Below are positions 51,149-59,650 of a stretch of DNA of 64,000 nt, in pieces. Each line of letters starts with the position of its first letter. Position 1 is the stretch's first letter. Source of the stretch: Acetobacteraceae bacterium ESL0709 (GTDB lineage Bacteria > Pseudomonadota > Alphaproteobacteria > Acetobacterales > Acetobacteraceae). The notes beneath the pieces were generated by a model. It was given only the letters and a program-made list of their open reading frames with translations. It did not search any database and was not told the origin of the DNA. Both the position numbers and the translations under genes were made by a program. The stretch spans positions 372,001 to 436,000 of the forward strand of contig JAQTIA010000003.1 of assembly GCA_029433415.1 (NCBI GenBank), given 5' to 3'.

Positions 51149-51334
51149 CTATATTATAGTCACTCTTTTAACAAAAATTGCCAGAAAAGAACCAAACCCA
51201 AGCATATTTGCTGCCATAAATAATACAACTATATTCCATGTTGCAAAAAATATACCTGACATAAAGCCAAAAATAATCAAATCCATTATCATTAATAATA
51301 ATAAGATCGAGTTGAAAATATTTTTAAACGTCAT
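51149..51334 (-). CDS. Small two-helix membrane protein
   Basis: A 61-residue hydrophobic protein with two membrane segments (IFNSILLLLMIMDLIIFGFM; VVLFMAANMLGFGSFLAIFV). A GGGGA ribosome binding site lies eight bases before the ATG. It is the first gene divergent from the repressor, next to the operator. Function unknown; a small membrane protein in this location could act in superinfection exclusion, but this is speculation. Confidence 0.5.
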   Translation of the reverse strand: MTFKNIFNSILLLLMIMDLIIFGFMSGIFFATWNIVVLFMAANMLGFGSFLAIFVKRVTII

Positions 51335-51409
51335 GATACATTTCCCCTATGCAAGCGATAATCACAGGCTCTGATAAGCTGTGAGGACATCCCTGATGTC
51401 GGGATTTCC

Positions 51410-51436
51410 AAAATTGTTTGTATCACAAACAATTTT
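51410..51436. promoter_or_regulatory. Palindromic operator between repressor and minus-strand cluster
   Basis: A perfect 11-bp inverted repeat AAAATTGTTTG / CAAACAATTTT separated by TATCA. A further half-site-like GTTTGTTTG follows within 20 bp. It lies in the divergent promoter region between the XRE repressor (start 51500) and the first minus-strand gene (start 51334). Binding by the repressor is inferred. Confidence 0.6.
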
Positions 51437-51499
51437 TCTTTCAAGAGTTTGTTTGCTATATAAATTGGTCGTATTTCCCTCAAAAACCCAGAGCAGTGC

Positions 51500-51886
51500 A
51501 TGACTGATAAAGATAAATTACAAGATATCATCAGCGAAAGATTGCGCTCTGAACGAGAGAGCATGCGCCAAAAAACAAAGAACAAGGTCACGCAAGCTGA
51601 AGTTGCGAGAGCGGTCGGTTTATCGCGCTCTCATCTGGCAGCTGCAGAATCAGGGCACACTCTTCTGAGCCTCGAAGCTCTCATCCAGCTTGCAGGATTC
51701 TACAATGTCTCTCTTGATTCCTTGGTAGGACTTACGCCTTCCAGGCAATCGGACCATCATCCTATGGTCGTGCAGACAGCGGAAGAAGCGGCTTTCCTGC
51801 GAGCATTACGTGCCATGAATGAAACAGAACGCCAAAGTCTTACAGCATTCTTTGCAAGACTGCTTCAACAAGTCAAAGCTGCATAG
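51500..51886 (+). CDS. XRE-family repressor (CI-like)
   Basis: A 128-residue protein with a typical HTH_XRE domain at residues ~25-75 (TQAEVARAVGLSRSHLAAAE, SGHTLLSLEALIQLAGFYNV, SLDSLVGL). A short C-terminal helical region (EEAAFLRALRAMNETERQSL) may mediate dimerisation; there is no LexA-type peptidase domain. It is the only plus-strand gene of the phage-like element and is divergent from all structural genes, as expected for the repressor that keeps the element silent. Confidence 0.75.
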   Translation: MTDKDKLQDIISERLRSERESMRQKTKNKVTQAEVARAVGLSRSHLAAAESGHTLLSLEALIQLAGFYNVSLDSLVGLTPSRQSDHHPMVVQTAEEAAFLRALRAMNETERQSLTAFFARLLQQVKAA

Positions 51887-52075
51887 GGCCTTCTACAACC
51901 TGTCCTCTTGCAAAGATGTTTTTATAAAAAACATTATGATAGACGGCTTTCCTTACAGAACGCCTTTAATCTCCCGAAAAAAATCGTCGCTATCACGCAA
52001 CCAAGACAATTACGTTGTTTTTCTGCGAAACACCCTGGAAAAAGACTGATATTCCCCGATTATATAAAGATATTG

Positions 52076-52103
52076 TTGCGCATTACCGGGAACCACCTAT
52101 AGT
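52076..52103 (+). promoter_or_regulatory. Putative sigma-70 promoter
   Basis: TTGCGC (52076-52081) and TATAGT (52098-52103) with a 16-bp spacer, about 70 bp upstream of the gene at 52172. Matched by eye only. Confidence 0.35.
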
Positions 52104-52171
52104 GAGAGGGGGCGTTACTCGGGGACATCCATCAAACAGACATATTAAATAAACGGGAGGAGAGACAATCG

Positions 52172-52891
52172 GTGAGGTTATTTTGGAGCATTGTGGCATC
52201 GGCCGTATTTACAGCTATTATTCCATCCTCCTCTCATGCTGATGACGTTACATTAGAAGCTCCGTTTTTTCCGTTGCCTGCTGCCTCAACTGGCATGCCT
52301 CCCTCTATCCAACAGAAAAAACGCCACACTCATTATTCTCATGAGCAATATGCACGTCGTCTGAAAGATGAAAAGCGACTGGAAGATAAAGGGTTAAGTC
52401 CAGATATTGCCCGTAAAGCTGTATGGGCTATTGCCCATAAACCACAATCAAGCTGTGCAGTTTATGCCATGCATCTCGCTGGTTATCATGACATGAAATT
52501 TGTCCGTCCTGATTTGACCGGACGTTCTGACCAAGATACCGACACGCAGTTGGTCTCTCTCATTACAAAACAGGAACTCTGCGATAAATCTCATCTGGAC
52601 AAACGGCTGCCTTCAGCTCCCCCTTATGTCCCTTCTCATCCTGTATCTTCACTTTTTCAGACACAGCCTCAACGTGCCAAATCGATCCTGATTGCGGCAG
52701 GTATTTCATCACAGAATGCCGACGATGCAGCTTGGGCTGTCCTGCACCATCCAGATAGTCCTTGCGCATGGCATGTCGAACGCATCCTTGCAGATGAACG
52801 CAGCGGCGACCGTAATTCCGACGACGAAAAAGACGCAGTCATGAAAATCGAACACAGAAACGAATGTTCTCGCGTCTATTATAAGAAATAG
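52172..52891 (+). CDS. Secreted protein with duplicated Cys-containing helical motif
   Basis: A 239-residue protein starting at GTG 52172, eight bases after GGGAGGAGAG. Signal peptide ends at SSSHA. Two copies of one motif are visible: GLSPDIARKAVWAIAHKPQS with a following SCAVYAMHLA, and GISSQNADDAAWAVLHHPDS with PCAWHVERILA. Two further Cys follow at comparable distances (ELCDK and NECSR). So the mature protein is a two-fold repeat, probably with disulfides, in the periplasm. No family is recognised. It is convergent with galE, their stops lying 1 bp apart. Confidence 0.55.
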   Translation: MRLFWSIVASAVFTAIIPSSSHADDVTLEAPFFPLPAASTGMPPSIQQKKRHTHYSHEQYARRLKDEKRLEDKGLSPDIARKAVWAIAHKPQSSCAVYAMHLAGYHDMKFVRPDLTGRSDQDTDTQLVSLITKQELCDKSHLDKRLPSAPPYVPSHPVSSLFQTQPQRAKSILIAAGISSQNADDAAWAVLHHPDSPCAWHVERILADERSGDRNSDDEKDAVMKIEHRNECSRVYYKK

Positions 52892-52892
52892 A

Positions 52893-53879
52893 TCAGCTCG
52901 CGTACCCGTTGGGATGCGTAATACGCCATCTCAGTGCTGTTTCTACAATAGAGTCAATGTCTGAATATAGTGGATTCCAGCCAAGATCGGCGCGAAAGCG
53001 GCTCGAATCAGCAACCAAAGAAGCAGGATCCCCCATACGACGTGGAGCCCACGACCAGGGAAGTTTTTTCCCTGAGACGCGTTCCAAAGCTTCAATGACC
53101 TCCAGATTACTGAATCCTTTTCCGTTTCCCAGATTATAGGTTACAGATTCTTTATCCAGTTTACTGACAACATAGATATGAGCATCTGCCAGATCAGTAA
53201 CGTGAATATAATCACGGACACACGTACCATCTTTTGTGGGATAATCATTGCCAAAGAGCTTCAAAGAAGATCTGCGTCCCAAAAGAGCATCAATCGCGAG
53301 AGGTATCAGATGTGTCTCAGGACGATGATCTTCGCCCAAGCGCCCTTCTGGGTCAGCCCCAGCCGCATTAAAATATCTCAGACAAGCGGAACGCATGCCA
53401 TGAATGCGATCGGCCCATTTTAAGGCGCGCTCTACTATAAGCTTACTTTCACCATAAGGGGAGGCGGGTTCAACAGGCGCCGTGTCAGGAATAACAGGGG
53501 GAAGATTCTTACCTCCAAACAATGCCGCTGTAGAGGAAAATACAAAACGCTTCACCCCATATTTGGCGCAAGCCTCAATCAGATTCAGAGATGTTACCGC
53601 GTTACTGCGCAGATACTCATATGGGCGTTCCATTGAAACGCCAACAAGAGATAAGGCCGCAAAGTGCATTACGGCGTCCCACGGTCCACAGGAAACACAT
53701 TGTGCGGTCGCCTGTCCATCAGCAAGATCGATATCGTAAAACTCCGCCTCTGGAGGAATAGCATCCTTATGGCCCGTGCTGAGGTTATCCAGAATAACAA
53801 CGTCGTGACCTGTGTCCAGAAGACGCTGTGCAACATGGCTGCCGATATATCCGGCACCACCAGTAATCAGGAATCGCAT
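52893..53879 (-). CDS. galE: UDP-glucose 4-epimerase
   Basis: A 328-residue short-chain dehydrogenase-fold enzyme from the ATG at 53879 (GGAGGA upstream). NAD-binding motif TGGAGYIGSH at the N-terminus, FSSTAALFG with the catalytic Ser/Thr, and the YxxxK motif in SPYGESK. C-terminal features LRYFNAAGADPEGRLGEDH and GTCVRDYIHVTDLADAH are characteristic of GalE. It interconverts UDP-glucose and UDP-galactose for galactose use and polysaccharide synthesis. Length is normal. It stands alone next to tRNA-Cys. Confidence 0.85.
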   Translation of the reverse strand: MRFLITGGAGYIGSHVAQRLLDTGHDVVILDNLSTGHKDAIPPEAEFYDIDLADGQATAQCVSCGPWDAVMHFAALSLVGVSMERPYEYLRSNAVTSLNLIEACAKYGVKRFVFSSTAALFGGKNLPPVIPDTAPVEPASPYGESKLIVERALKWADRIHGMRSACLRYFNAAGADPEGRLGEDHRPETHLIPLAIDALLGRRSSLKLFGNDYPTKDGTCVRDYIHVTDLADAHIYVVSKLDKESVTYNLGNGKGFSNLEVIEALERVSGKKLPWSWAPRRMGDPASLVADSSRFRADLGWNPLYSDIDSIVETALRWRITHPNGYAS

Positions 53880-53951
53880 AGAACTGTCCTCCAAAACTCA
53901 GGTTAACCAATAGGACTATAAGCAAAAGCCCGAATGGCCTATAATAGTTTA

Positions 53952-54025
53952 TGGAGGTCTGGGCGGGAATCGAACCCACGTTCGCGGATTTGCAGTCCGC
54001 TGCATCACCATTCTGCCACCAGACC
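53952..54025 (-). tRNA. tRNA-Cys (anticodon GCA)
   Basis: Seventy-four bases with a perfect 7-bp acceptor stem (GGTCTGG / CCAGACC), discriminator T, encoded CCA, T-loop GTTCGATTC and an anticodon loop reading CTGCAAA, i.e. anticodon GCA for cysteine. No duplicated 3' end is seen on the other side of the phage-like cluster within the window, so it does not appear to be the attachment site. Confidence 0.9.
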
Positions 54026-54175
54026 ATCAGGACGCGAGGGATGTATGACTTTTTCCTTTTATAACGTCAAGTCCGAAGAGACATATTTTTTATCTTTCCA
54101 AACAAAACTTGCGCTATCAACTCCACGGGAAATGGAGTATCCTCCTCCCACTCGAGAAGGGTTTAACGTTGCCTT

Positions 54176-55675
54176 ATGAATACTGACCTGCAAAAAAACT
54201 TTTTTGTCAGCATACCTTTCAAATTTGGGTTGGGGTTGTGTTCTGCGCTTATTACCCCGGCGACAATGGCACAGACCTATGATGGGAAAGGAGCTCCTGA
54301 CTTCATCCCTCATACGCTACGTCAGGCCATGGCTACGGCTTATCTGACCAATCCCCAGTTAAGAGAAGCACGTGCGCAGTTAAGGTCAGTCGATGAGCAA
54401 CTTCCTGCCGCACAAAGTGGCTGGCGTCCTACTATCCAGGGGACAGGGGGCCTTACCTACTATAGCGGGAGTAACGATAGTGTCTCGACGCAATCATATC
54501 CCGATCCAACAACGGGGAAAATAAATAGTATCCCTTTCCATAGCGGTCAGAATTATTCTGCTCCCGGATATACGACAGGCGTTACAGTCACCCAGCCGAT
54601 CTACCAGGGTGGCAGGACGATGGCTGCTACACGTCAGGCGCGTAATCAGATCATGGCGCAAAGGGCCAGACTGATTTCGACTGAGCAGACTGTCCTGCTG
54701 GCAGTTGCTAATGCCTATATCTCTCTCGTTCAGGATGAGCAGCTTCTTCAGATTAGCATGAATAACGAACGGGTACTGCGGCAGCAGCTGAATGCTACAA
54801 ATAAAAGATTCCGTCTTGGAGAACTCAGTCGTACGGACGTTGCGCAGGCACAGGGTGCCCTTGCTACCGCAGAAGCACAGCGGCAACAGGCAGAAGGCGT
54901 TGTACAGCAGGCACAAGCTGCGTACGTGCAGGCGGTCGGGATTCCGGCTCCGCCCAGCTTGCAGGCTCCGCAAGCCCTCGTTTTACCCGTGAAGAATGAA
55001 AAGGAAGTCATTTATCAGGCTGTACACAATAATCCTGATGTAATCGCAGCACTGTTTGACGAAGCACAGCATAAAGATTCTGTTTCTGTGCAAATGGCGG
55101 CCATCTTACCCAAGATTTCGGCTGAACTGGGATACCAGAAAACACATAATCAGGGTTCCAGCCATTCAAATTCAGAAAATAAATATGCCGAACTGGCCTT
55201 CCAGATCCCCCTCTATCAGGGTGGGTCAGAATATGCCGCTGTTCGGCAGGCACGCCAGAATGCCGAAGCTGCTCACCATGAAGTTAATATGCAACGGCGT
55301 TCAGCTCTGCAAAAAGGGTCAGCTGGCTGGCAGCAAATGATGGCTTCAAAAGAAAGCATCGAAAGTAATAAAGTAGCCGTCTCAGCCGATATTGCAGCAC
55401 TTGCGGGGGTCGAGCGCCAGGCAATTCTCGGTACCAGTAGCACGCTCGAGGTTCTTCAACAGCAACAAACTCTCTTATTGGCACAACAGACACTTATCCA
55501 AAGCATCGCGAGCTATGTTTATAATTCTTATGCGACAGCAGCAGCCATAGGTCGATTAACCGCCATCGACCTTAAACTCAATGTACCCCTCTATGACGAA
55601 AAAGCCTATTTTGATGCTGTAAAAGGCCGCATCTGGGGTACGGGAGATTACGCCGTCAATCAGCCTGGCCGCTAA
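54176..55675 (+). CDS. tolC: TolC-family outer membrane efflux/secretion channel
   Basis: A 499-residue protein with an N-terminal signal sequence (FGLGLCSALITPATMA). Two homologous outer-membrane-factor halves: first with LREARAQLRSVDEQLPAAQS and GVTVTQPIYQGGRT, second with DVIAALFDEAQHKDSVSVQM and AFQIPLYQGGSEYAAVRQAR. Long Ala/Gln-rich coiled-coil helices form the periplasmic tunnel. It acts as the trimeric outer-membrane exit duct for tripartite pumps or type I secretion. No pump genes adjoin it here. Confidence 0.8.
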   Translation: MNTDLQKNFFVSIPFKFGLGLCSALITPATMAQTYDGKGAPDFIPHTLRQAMATAYLTNPQLREARAQLRSVDEQLPAAQSGWRPTIQGTGGLTYYSGSNDSVSTQSYPDPTTGKINSIPFHSGQNYSAPGYTTGVTVTQPIYQGGRTMAATRQARNQIMAQRARLISTEQTVLLAVANAYISLVQDEQLLQISMNNERVLRQQLNATNKRFRLGELSRTDVAQAQGALATAEAQRQQAEGVVQQAQAAYVQAVGIPAPPSLQAPQALVLPVKNEKEVIYQAVHNNPDVIAALFDEAQHKDSVSVQMAAILPKISAELGYQKTHNQGSSHSNSENKYAELAFQIPLYQGGSEYAAVRQARQNAEAAHHEVNMQRRSALQKGSAGWQQMMASKESIESNKVAVSADIAALAGVERQAILGTSSTLEVLQQQQTLLLAQQTLIQSIASYVYNSYATAAAIGRLTAIDLKLNVPLYDEKAYFDAVKGRIWGTGDYAVNQPGR

Positions 55676-55771
55676 TAAGATAGTGTTTCTCGCATAGAAC
55701 CTCTTCGCTAAAGACAGAAGCTGCGCTAATGAAGGTATCATATTTAAATTGAGACCTGAAGTTGGAAGATT

Positions 55772-58477
55772 ATGTCAGAGCAGAACCACACCTCGCTGCA
55801 AGCATCGCAATTGGAAAAGAATTTTGTTCCTCAGGATTATGAAACAGAACTTTATCAACTGAGTGAAGCGCGAGGGGATTTCAGAGCTGACCCTTCGAAA
55901 AAAGGAAAAGCTTTTTCGGTTATGTTCCCACCGCCAAATGTAACGGGAACACTTCATCTCGGTCATGCCCTGACCTTTACCCTTCAGGATATTCTCATAC
56001 GCTGGCAGCGCCAGAAGGGCGCCAATGTTCTTTTTCAGCCTGGCACTGATCATGCTGGCATCGCAACCCAGATGGTGGTGGAGCGCGCTCTTGATAAGGA
56101 AGGAATCAGCCGCAAGGCTATTGGCCGCGAGAAATTCACAGAGCGTGTCTGGGAGTGGAAAAAGGAATATGGCGGCACCATCATCCAACAGCTCCGTAAA
56201 CTTGGAATCTCGGCAGACTGGGACCGTGAACGTTTTACGATGGATGAAGGGCTTTCTAACGCCGTAAAGAAAGTCTTTGTCCAGCTTTATAATAAAGGGC
56301 TGATTTACCGCGACAAAAGGCTGGTCAACTGGGATCCCGATTTCCGGTCTGCGATTTCAGATCTTGAGGTCAATAATCGCGAAACAAAAGGCTTCATGTG
56401 GTATATTCGTTATCCCCTTGAAGATGGAAGTGGCACTATTACAGTAGCAACTACCCGGCCCGAGACCATGCTGGGGGATGTTGCTGTGGCCGTAAATCCT
56501 GATGACGAGCGTTATCGCGACCTGATCGGCAAAAAGGTAATCCTGCCTTTGACTGGACGTAAAATTCCTGTCGTAGGAGATGAACACTCTGATCCTGAAA
56601 AGGGTACTGGGGCTGTTAAAATTACACCAGCGCACGATTTTAATGATTTCGAGGTCGGACGTCGTCACTCTTTACCAGCCATTACCATATTGGATGAAAG
56701 TGCCTGTATATGGCTCGGCGAGATAGAACATGATTTGCATGAAATTAAAGAGCTGTCTGATCCAGCTTTTGTCAAATCGCTTGCCGGAATGCACCGTGAT
56801 GAAGCCAGAGCAAAGATCGTTTCTGAACTGAAACATCTTGGATCGCTTGAGAAAATTGAACCTCATACACTTCAAGTGCCTATCGCAGACAGGGGCGGTG
56901 CAATTGTAGAGCCACGCCTGACGCTGCAATGGTATTGCGATGCTGCTACACTGGCGCAACCAGCCATCAAAGCCGTAGAAACCAGCAAGATTATCTTTGA
57001 ACCACGCCAGTGGGAAAATACCTTTTTCGCCTGGATGAGAGATTTGCAACCCTGGTGTATCAGCCGCCAACTCTGGTGGGGACATCGTATCCCGGCCTGG
57101 TATGGCTCTGACGGTAAAATTTACGTTGCCGAGACGGAGGAAGAAGCGCGAACACAAGCTGGCGCGGACATAACGCTTGAGCAGGATGAAGATGTTCTCG
57201 ACACGTGGTTCAGTTCAGCCCTCTGGCCCTTTTCAACATTAGGCTGGCCTGACCATACAGAAGAACTAGAGCGATATTACCCTACTTCTGTACTGGTCAC
57301 GGGTTTTGATATCATTTTCTTCTGGGTCTCACGCATGATGATGATGGGGCTGCATTTCATGAATGATGTGCCGTTCCATAAAGTGTTGATACATGGTCTC
57401 GTCCGCGACGAAAAAGGACAAAAAATGTCCAAATCACGTGGCAACGGAATAGATCCTCTTGAGCTGATCGCTGAATTTGGAGCTGATGCAACACGCTTGG
57501 CCATATGTGCAGGGGCAGGGCCAGGACGCGACATAAAGCTGGGACGTACTCGTGTTGAAGAACATCGCAGTTTTGTTACAAAATTATGGAACGCAGCGCG
57601 TTTTCTGCAAATGAATGGTGCTGTGCTGGATAGTTCTTTTAATCCCGCCCATGCCCAGACAACATTGGGCCGCTGGATTATCGAAGAAGCCCGTCAGGCC
57701 GCCAATAATGCCAATAATGCTCTTGAAGCGTCACGTTTTGATGAATATGCGCGCTGCTGCTACCATTTTGTCTGGGATGTTTTTTGCGACTGGTTCCTCG
57801 AACTTTCCAAGCCTCTGCTGAATGGAGATGGTCCGGAAACAGTCGAGATCCAGAAAGTCAGCGCTTACGTGCTGGGAGTCATCCTGCGCATGATGCACCC
57901 GATCATTCCATTCGTAACATCAGCACTCTGGATTAAACTCGGTTATGAAGGTGCGCTAGAAGAAACACAATGGCCTGTCCTGACACAGATCTCTGGCACG
58001 CAGGAAGCCAACCAGGAAGTGAACTGGCTCATAAGCCTGATTTCTGAAGTAAGAGCCGTACGTTCTGAAATGAATATCCCACCTTCTCAAAAAGCACCTT
58101 TGCTCTTTCAAGAGACAAGCCAGCGTTGCTTTGGCTGGGCGACACAATGGGAAGAGACCCTAAATCGCATGGCACGCGCTTCGTCCATTAAGGAATTAAC
58201 CGAAGATCCCCCAAAAGCAGCTGCCCAGATAGTACTTGAAAACGCAATTATATTGATTCCCCTTGAAGGACTGATTGATCTTGATGCTGAAAAAGCTCGT
58301 TTAAGCAAGGAGATCTCTCATTTGCAAAGCGAAATTGACAAGGTCGAAAAGAAGTTGGGTAATGAAAATTTCATTGCCCGCGCCAAACCTGAAATCGTGC
58401 AAGAAAATCGAGACAGGCTTGAAAGCTTTCAGCTTGATCTCAACAAACATAAAGCTGCTTTAATGCGCCTAAGCTAA
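55772..58477 (+). CDS. valS: Valyl-tRNA synthetase
   Basis: A 901-residue class I aminoacyl-tRNA synthetase with normal length. HIGH-type motif PPPNVTGTLHLGHAL at residues 53-67, KMSKS at 551-555, editing domain in between (TTRPETMLGDVAVAVNP), anticodon-binding helical domain, and the C-terminal coiled-coil arm typical of ValRS (KARLSKEISHLQSEIDKVEK). It charges tRNA-Val and hydrolyses mischarged threonine. A hairpin follows the stop. Confidence 0.95.
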   Translation: MSEQNHTSLQASQLEKNFVPQDYETELYQLSEARGDFRADPSKKGKAFSVMFPPPNVTGTLHLGHALTFTLQDILIRWQRQKGANVLFQPGTDHAGIATQMVVERALDKEGISRKAIGREKFTERVWEWKKEYGGTIIQQLRKLGISADWDRERFTMDEGLSNAVKKVFVQLYNKGLIYRDKRLVNWDPDFRSAISDLEVNNRETKGFMWYIRYPLEDGSGTITVATTRPETMLGDVAVAVNPDDERYRDLIGKKVILPLTGRKIPVVGDEHSDPEKGTGAVKITPAHDFNDFEVGRRHSLPAITILDESACIWLGEIEHDLHEIKELSDPAFVKSLAGMHRDEARAKIVSELKHLGSLEKIEPHTLQVPIADRGGAIVEPRLTLQWYCDAATLAQPAIKAVETSKIIFEPRQWENTFFAWMRDLQPWCISRQLWWGHRIPAWYGSDGKIYVAETEEEARTQAGADITLEQDEDVLDTWFSSALWPFSTLGWPDHTEELERYYPTSVLVTGFDIIFFWVSRMMMMGLHFMNDVPFHKVLIHGLVRDEKGQKMSKSRGNGIDPLELIAEFGADATRLAICAGAGPGRDIKLGRTRVEEHRSFVTKLWNAARFLQMNGAVLDSSFNPAHAQTTLGRWIIEEARQAANNANNALEASRFDEYARCCYHFVWDVFCDWFLELSKPLLNGDGPETVEIQKVSAYVLGVILRMMHPIIPFVTSALWIKLGYEGALEETQWPVLTQISGTQEANQEVNWLISLISEVRAVRSEMNIPPSQKAPLLFQETSQRCFGWATQWEETLNRMARASSIKELTEDPPKAAAQIVLENAIILIPLEGLIDLDAEKARLSKEISHLQSEIDKVEKKLGNENFIARAKPEIVQENRDRLESFQLDLNKHKAALMRLS

Positions 58478-58488
58478 TATGGAGCCAG

Positions 58489-58510
58489 CCGGAGATCATA
58501 TGGTCTCCGG
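58489..58510 (+). terminator. Hairpin after valS
   Basis: CCGGAGA and TCTCCGG form a perfect 7-bp stem with an 8-base loop, 11 bp after the valS stop. A short T stretch (CTTTTT) follows at some distance. Confidence 0.55.
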
Positions 58511-58919
58511 TTCTCGAAACCTTTTTATCGTTTACAGTGTAAACAGCTCGGTCATATCTACGAGGCCATTTTTTAACGTTTAGGTACCTCCAGACAAGGA
58601 GACAAAGAACAATTATAACAATATTTTAAAATAATCTAAAAATAAATTTCCCGATGAAATACATCATTATTTATATATAAAGTAATTTTTTATTTTTATT
58701 ACATATTATTCGGTGATTTTTCAAATTTTAATATTTATTATAAAAGAAATATTTAATCGACGCATAATATATACTGAATATTTTTAATAAACCATTATCC
58801 CCTCTTAATTCTTATCACAGTCCGTTCCTTGAGCACTTTTTGGTGTATTTTCTATATCAAGAGGAGCATAGTTCAATCCAAATTAGGGCACCAAAAGTGT
58901 ATGAATTGAGGCAAAACCA
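58511..58919. other. AT-rich intergenic region
   Basis: About 410 bp, strongly AT-rich in its middle, with no gene visible on either strand. Its right end holds a plausible promoter for the next gene: TTGAGC (58829-58834) and TATATC (58853-58858), 18-bp spacer, followed by a ~60-bp leader. Judged by eye. Confidence 0.35.
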
Positions 58920-59585
58920 ATGAATAAGAACTCTTCTTCCAGAAACAAACTCTTCTGGGGATTGTCAGCGGCAACATCTCTGGCCATTCTGACAGGCTGC
59001 GCACAGTTCCACGAGAAATCCGACAATCAGAAAGAGGCTTGGGCTCGCCAGCAAGGAGATAAGACGCTGACTGTACAAGGTTATAGTTTTAACGATGGTA
59101 AAAATACGTCTTGTTTCGAAAAGGGTTTTAAAGCCGCTATCATTCCTAATGACGACTATGCCAAGAAATATGTGAAATTCCTGATAAAAACTGATCGGGA
59201 TCCTCTTTTCAGGACCTTATCGCCTGAAGCACAGGCTCTAGTACGTTACACAAATTGGCAGCACAAGTGCGTTTATAAGTTTGATAATCTTCCTGCTGGT
59301 AACTGGATCGTCGTATTTGATGTGCAAAACAGCATCATGCCGCTCATTACCGTTGCTACGGATATGGGACCAGCGACAAAAAGCACCATTGCCAGCGGCG
59401 ATACTTTTATATGGGCACCTGTTGAGATTAATCCTGATGATAAAGATCTAAAGAAAAAACTGGTCTTTAATCAGGCTATACCGCAGCAAGATACAATTCT
59501 TAATTTTCAGTGGAAGGATAACGTATCCGTCCATGAAGGAAAGCTCTTGGATTGGGACGCTATCCCTGACGAACCACGGAATTAA
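58920..59585 (+). CDS. Putative lipoprotein of unknown function
   Basis: A 221-residue protein with a GAGG ribosome binding site. Type II signal peptide with lipobox LTGC (Cys near residue 27), so probably membrane anchored in the periplasm. The mature part is mixed alpha/beta with a Cys pair (TSCFEKG; HKCVYKF) and segments FDNLPAGNWIVVFDVQ and TIASGDTFIWAPVEI. I do not recognise a family. It is monocistronic, ending convergently with ilvD at a shared hairpin. Confidence 0.55.
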   Translation: MNKNSSSRNKLFWGLSAATSLAILTGCAQFHEKSDNQKEAWARQQGDKTLTVQGYSFNDGKNTSCFEKGFKAAIIPNDDYAKKYVKFLIKTDRDPLFRTLSPEAQALVRYTNWQHKCVYKFDNLPAGNWIVVFDVQNSIMPLITVATDMGPATKSTIASGDTFIWAPVEINPDDKDLKKKLVFNQAIPQQDTILNFQWKDNVSVHEGKLLDWDAIPDEPRN

Positions 59586-59608
59586 AGCCTGTCTGTGCCA
59601 AATTATAA

Positions 59609-59643
59609 TATCCCCTGTGATCAATTACACGACACAGGGGATA
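59609..59643. terminator. Bidirectional terminator-like hairpin
   Basis: A perfect 11-bp inverted repeat TATCCCCTGTG / CACAGGGGATA with a 13-base loop, between the convergent lipoprotein gene and ilvD. Confidence 0.65.
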
Positions 59644-59650
59644 AATGTTT

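Noticed and set aside
53952..54025. tRNA-Cys as attachment site of the phage-like element
   Set aside because: galE and another gene separate it from the repressor, and no copy of the tRNA 3' end was seen near 5.8 kb.
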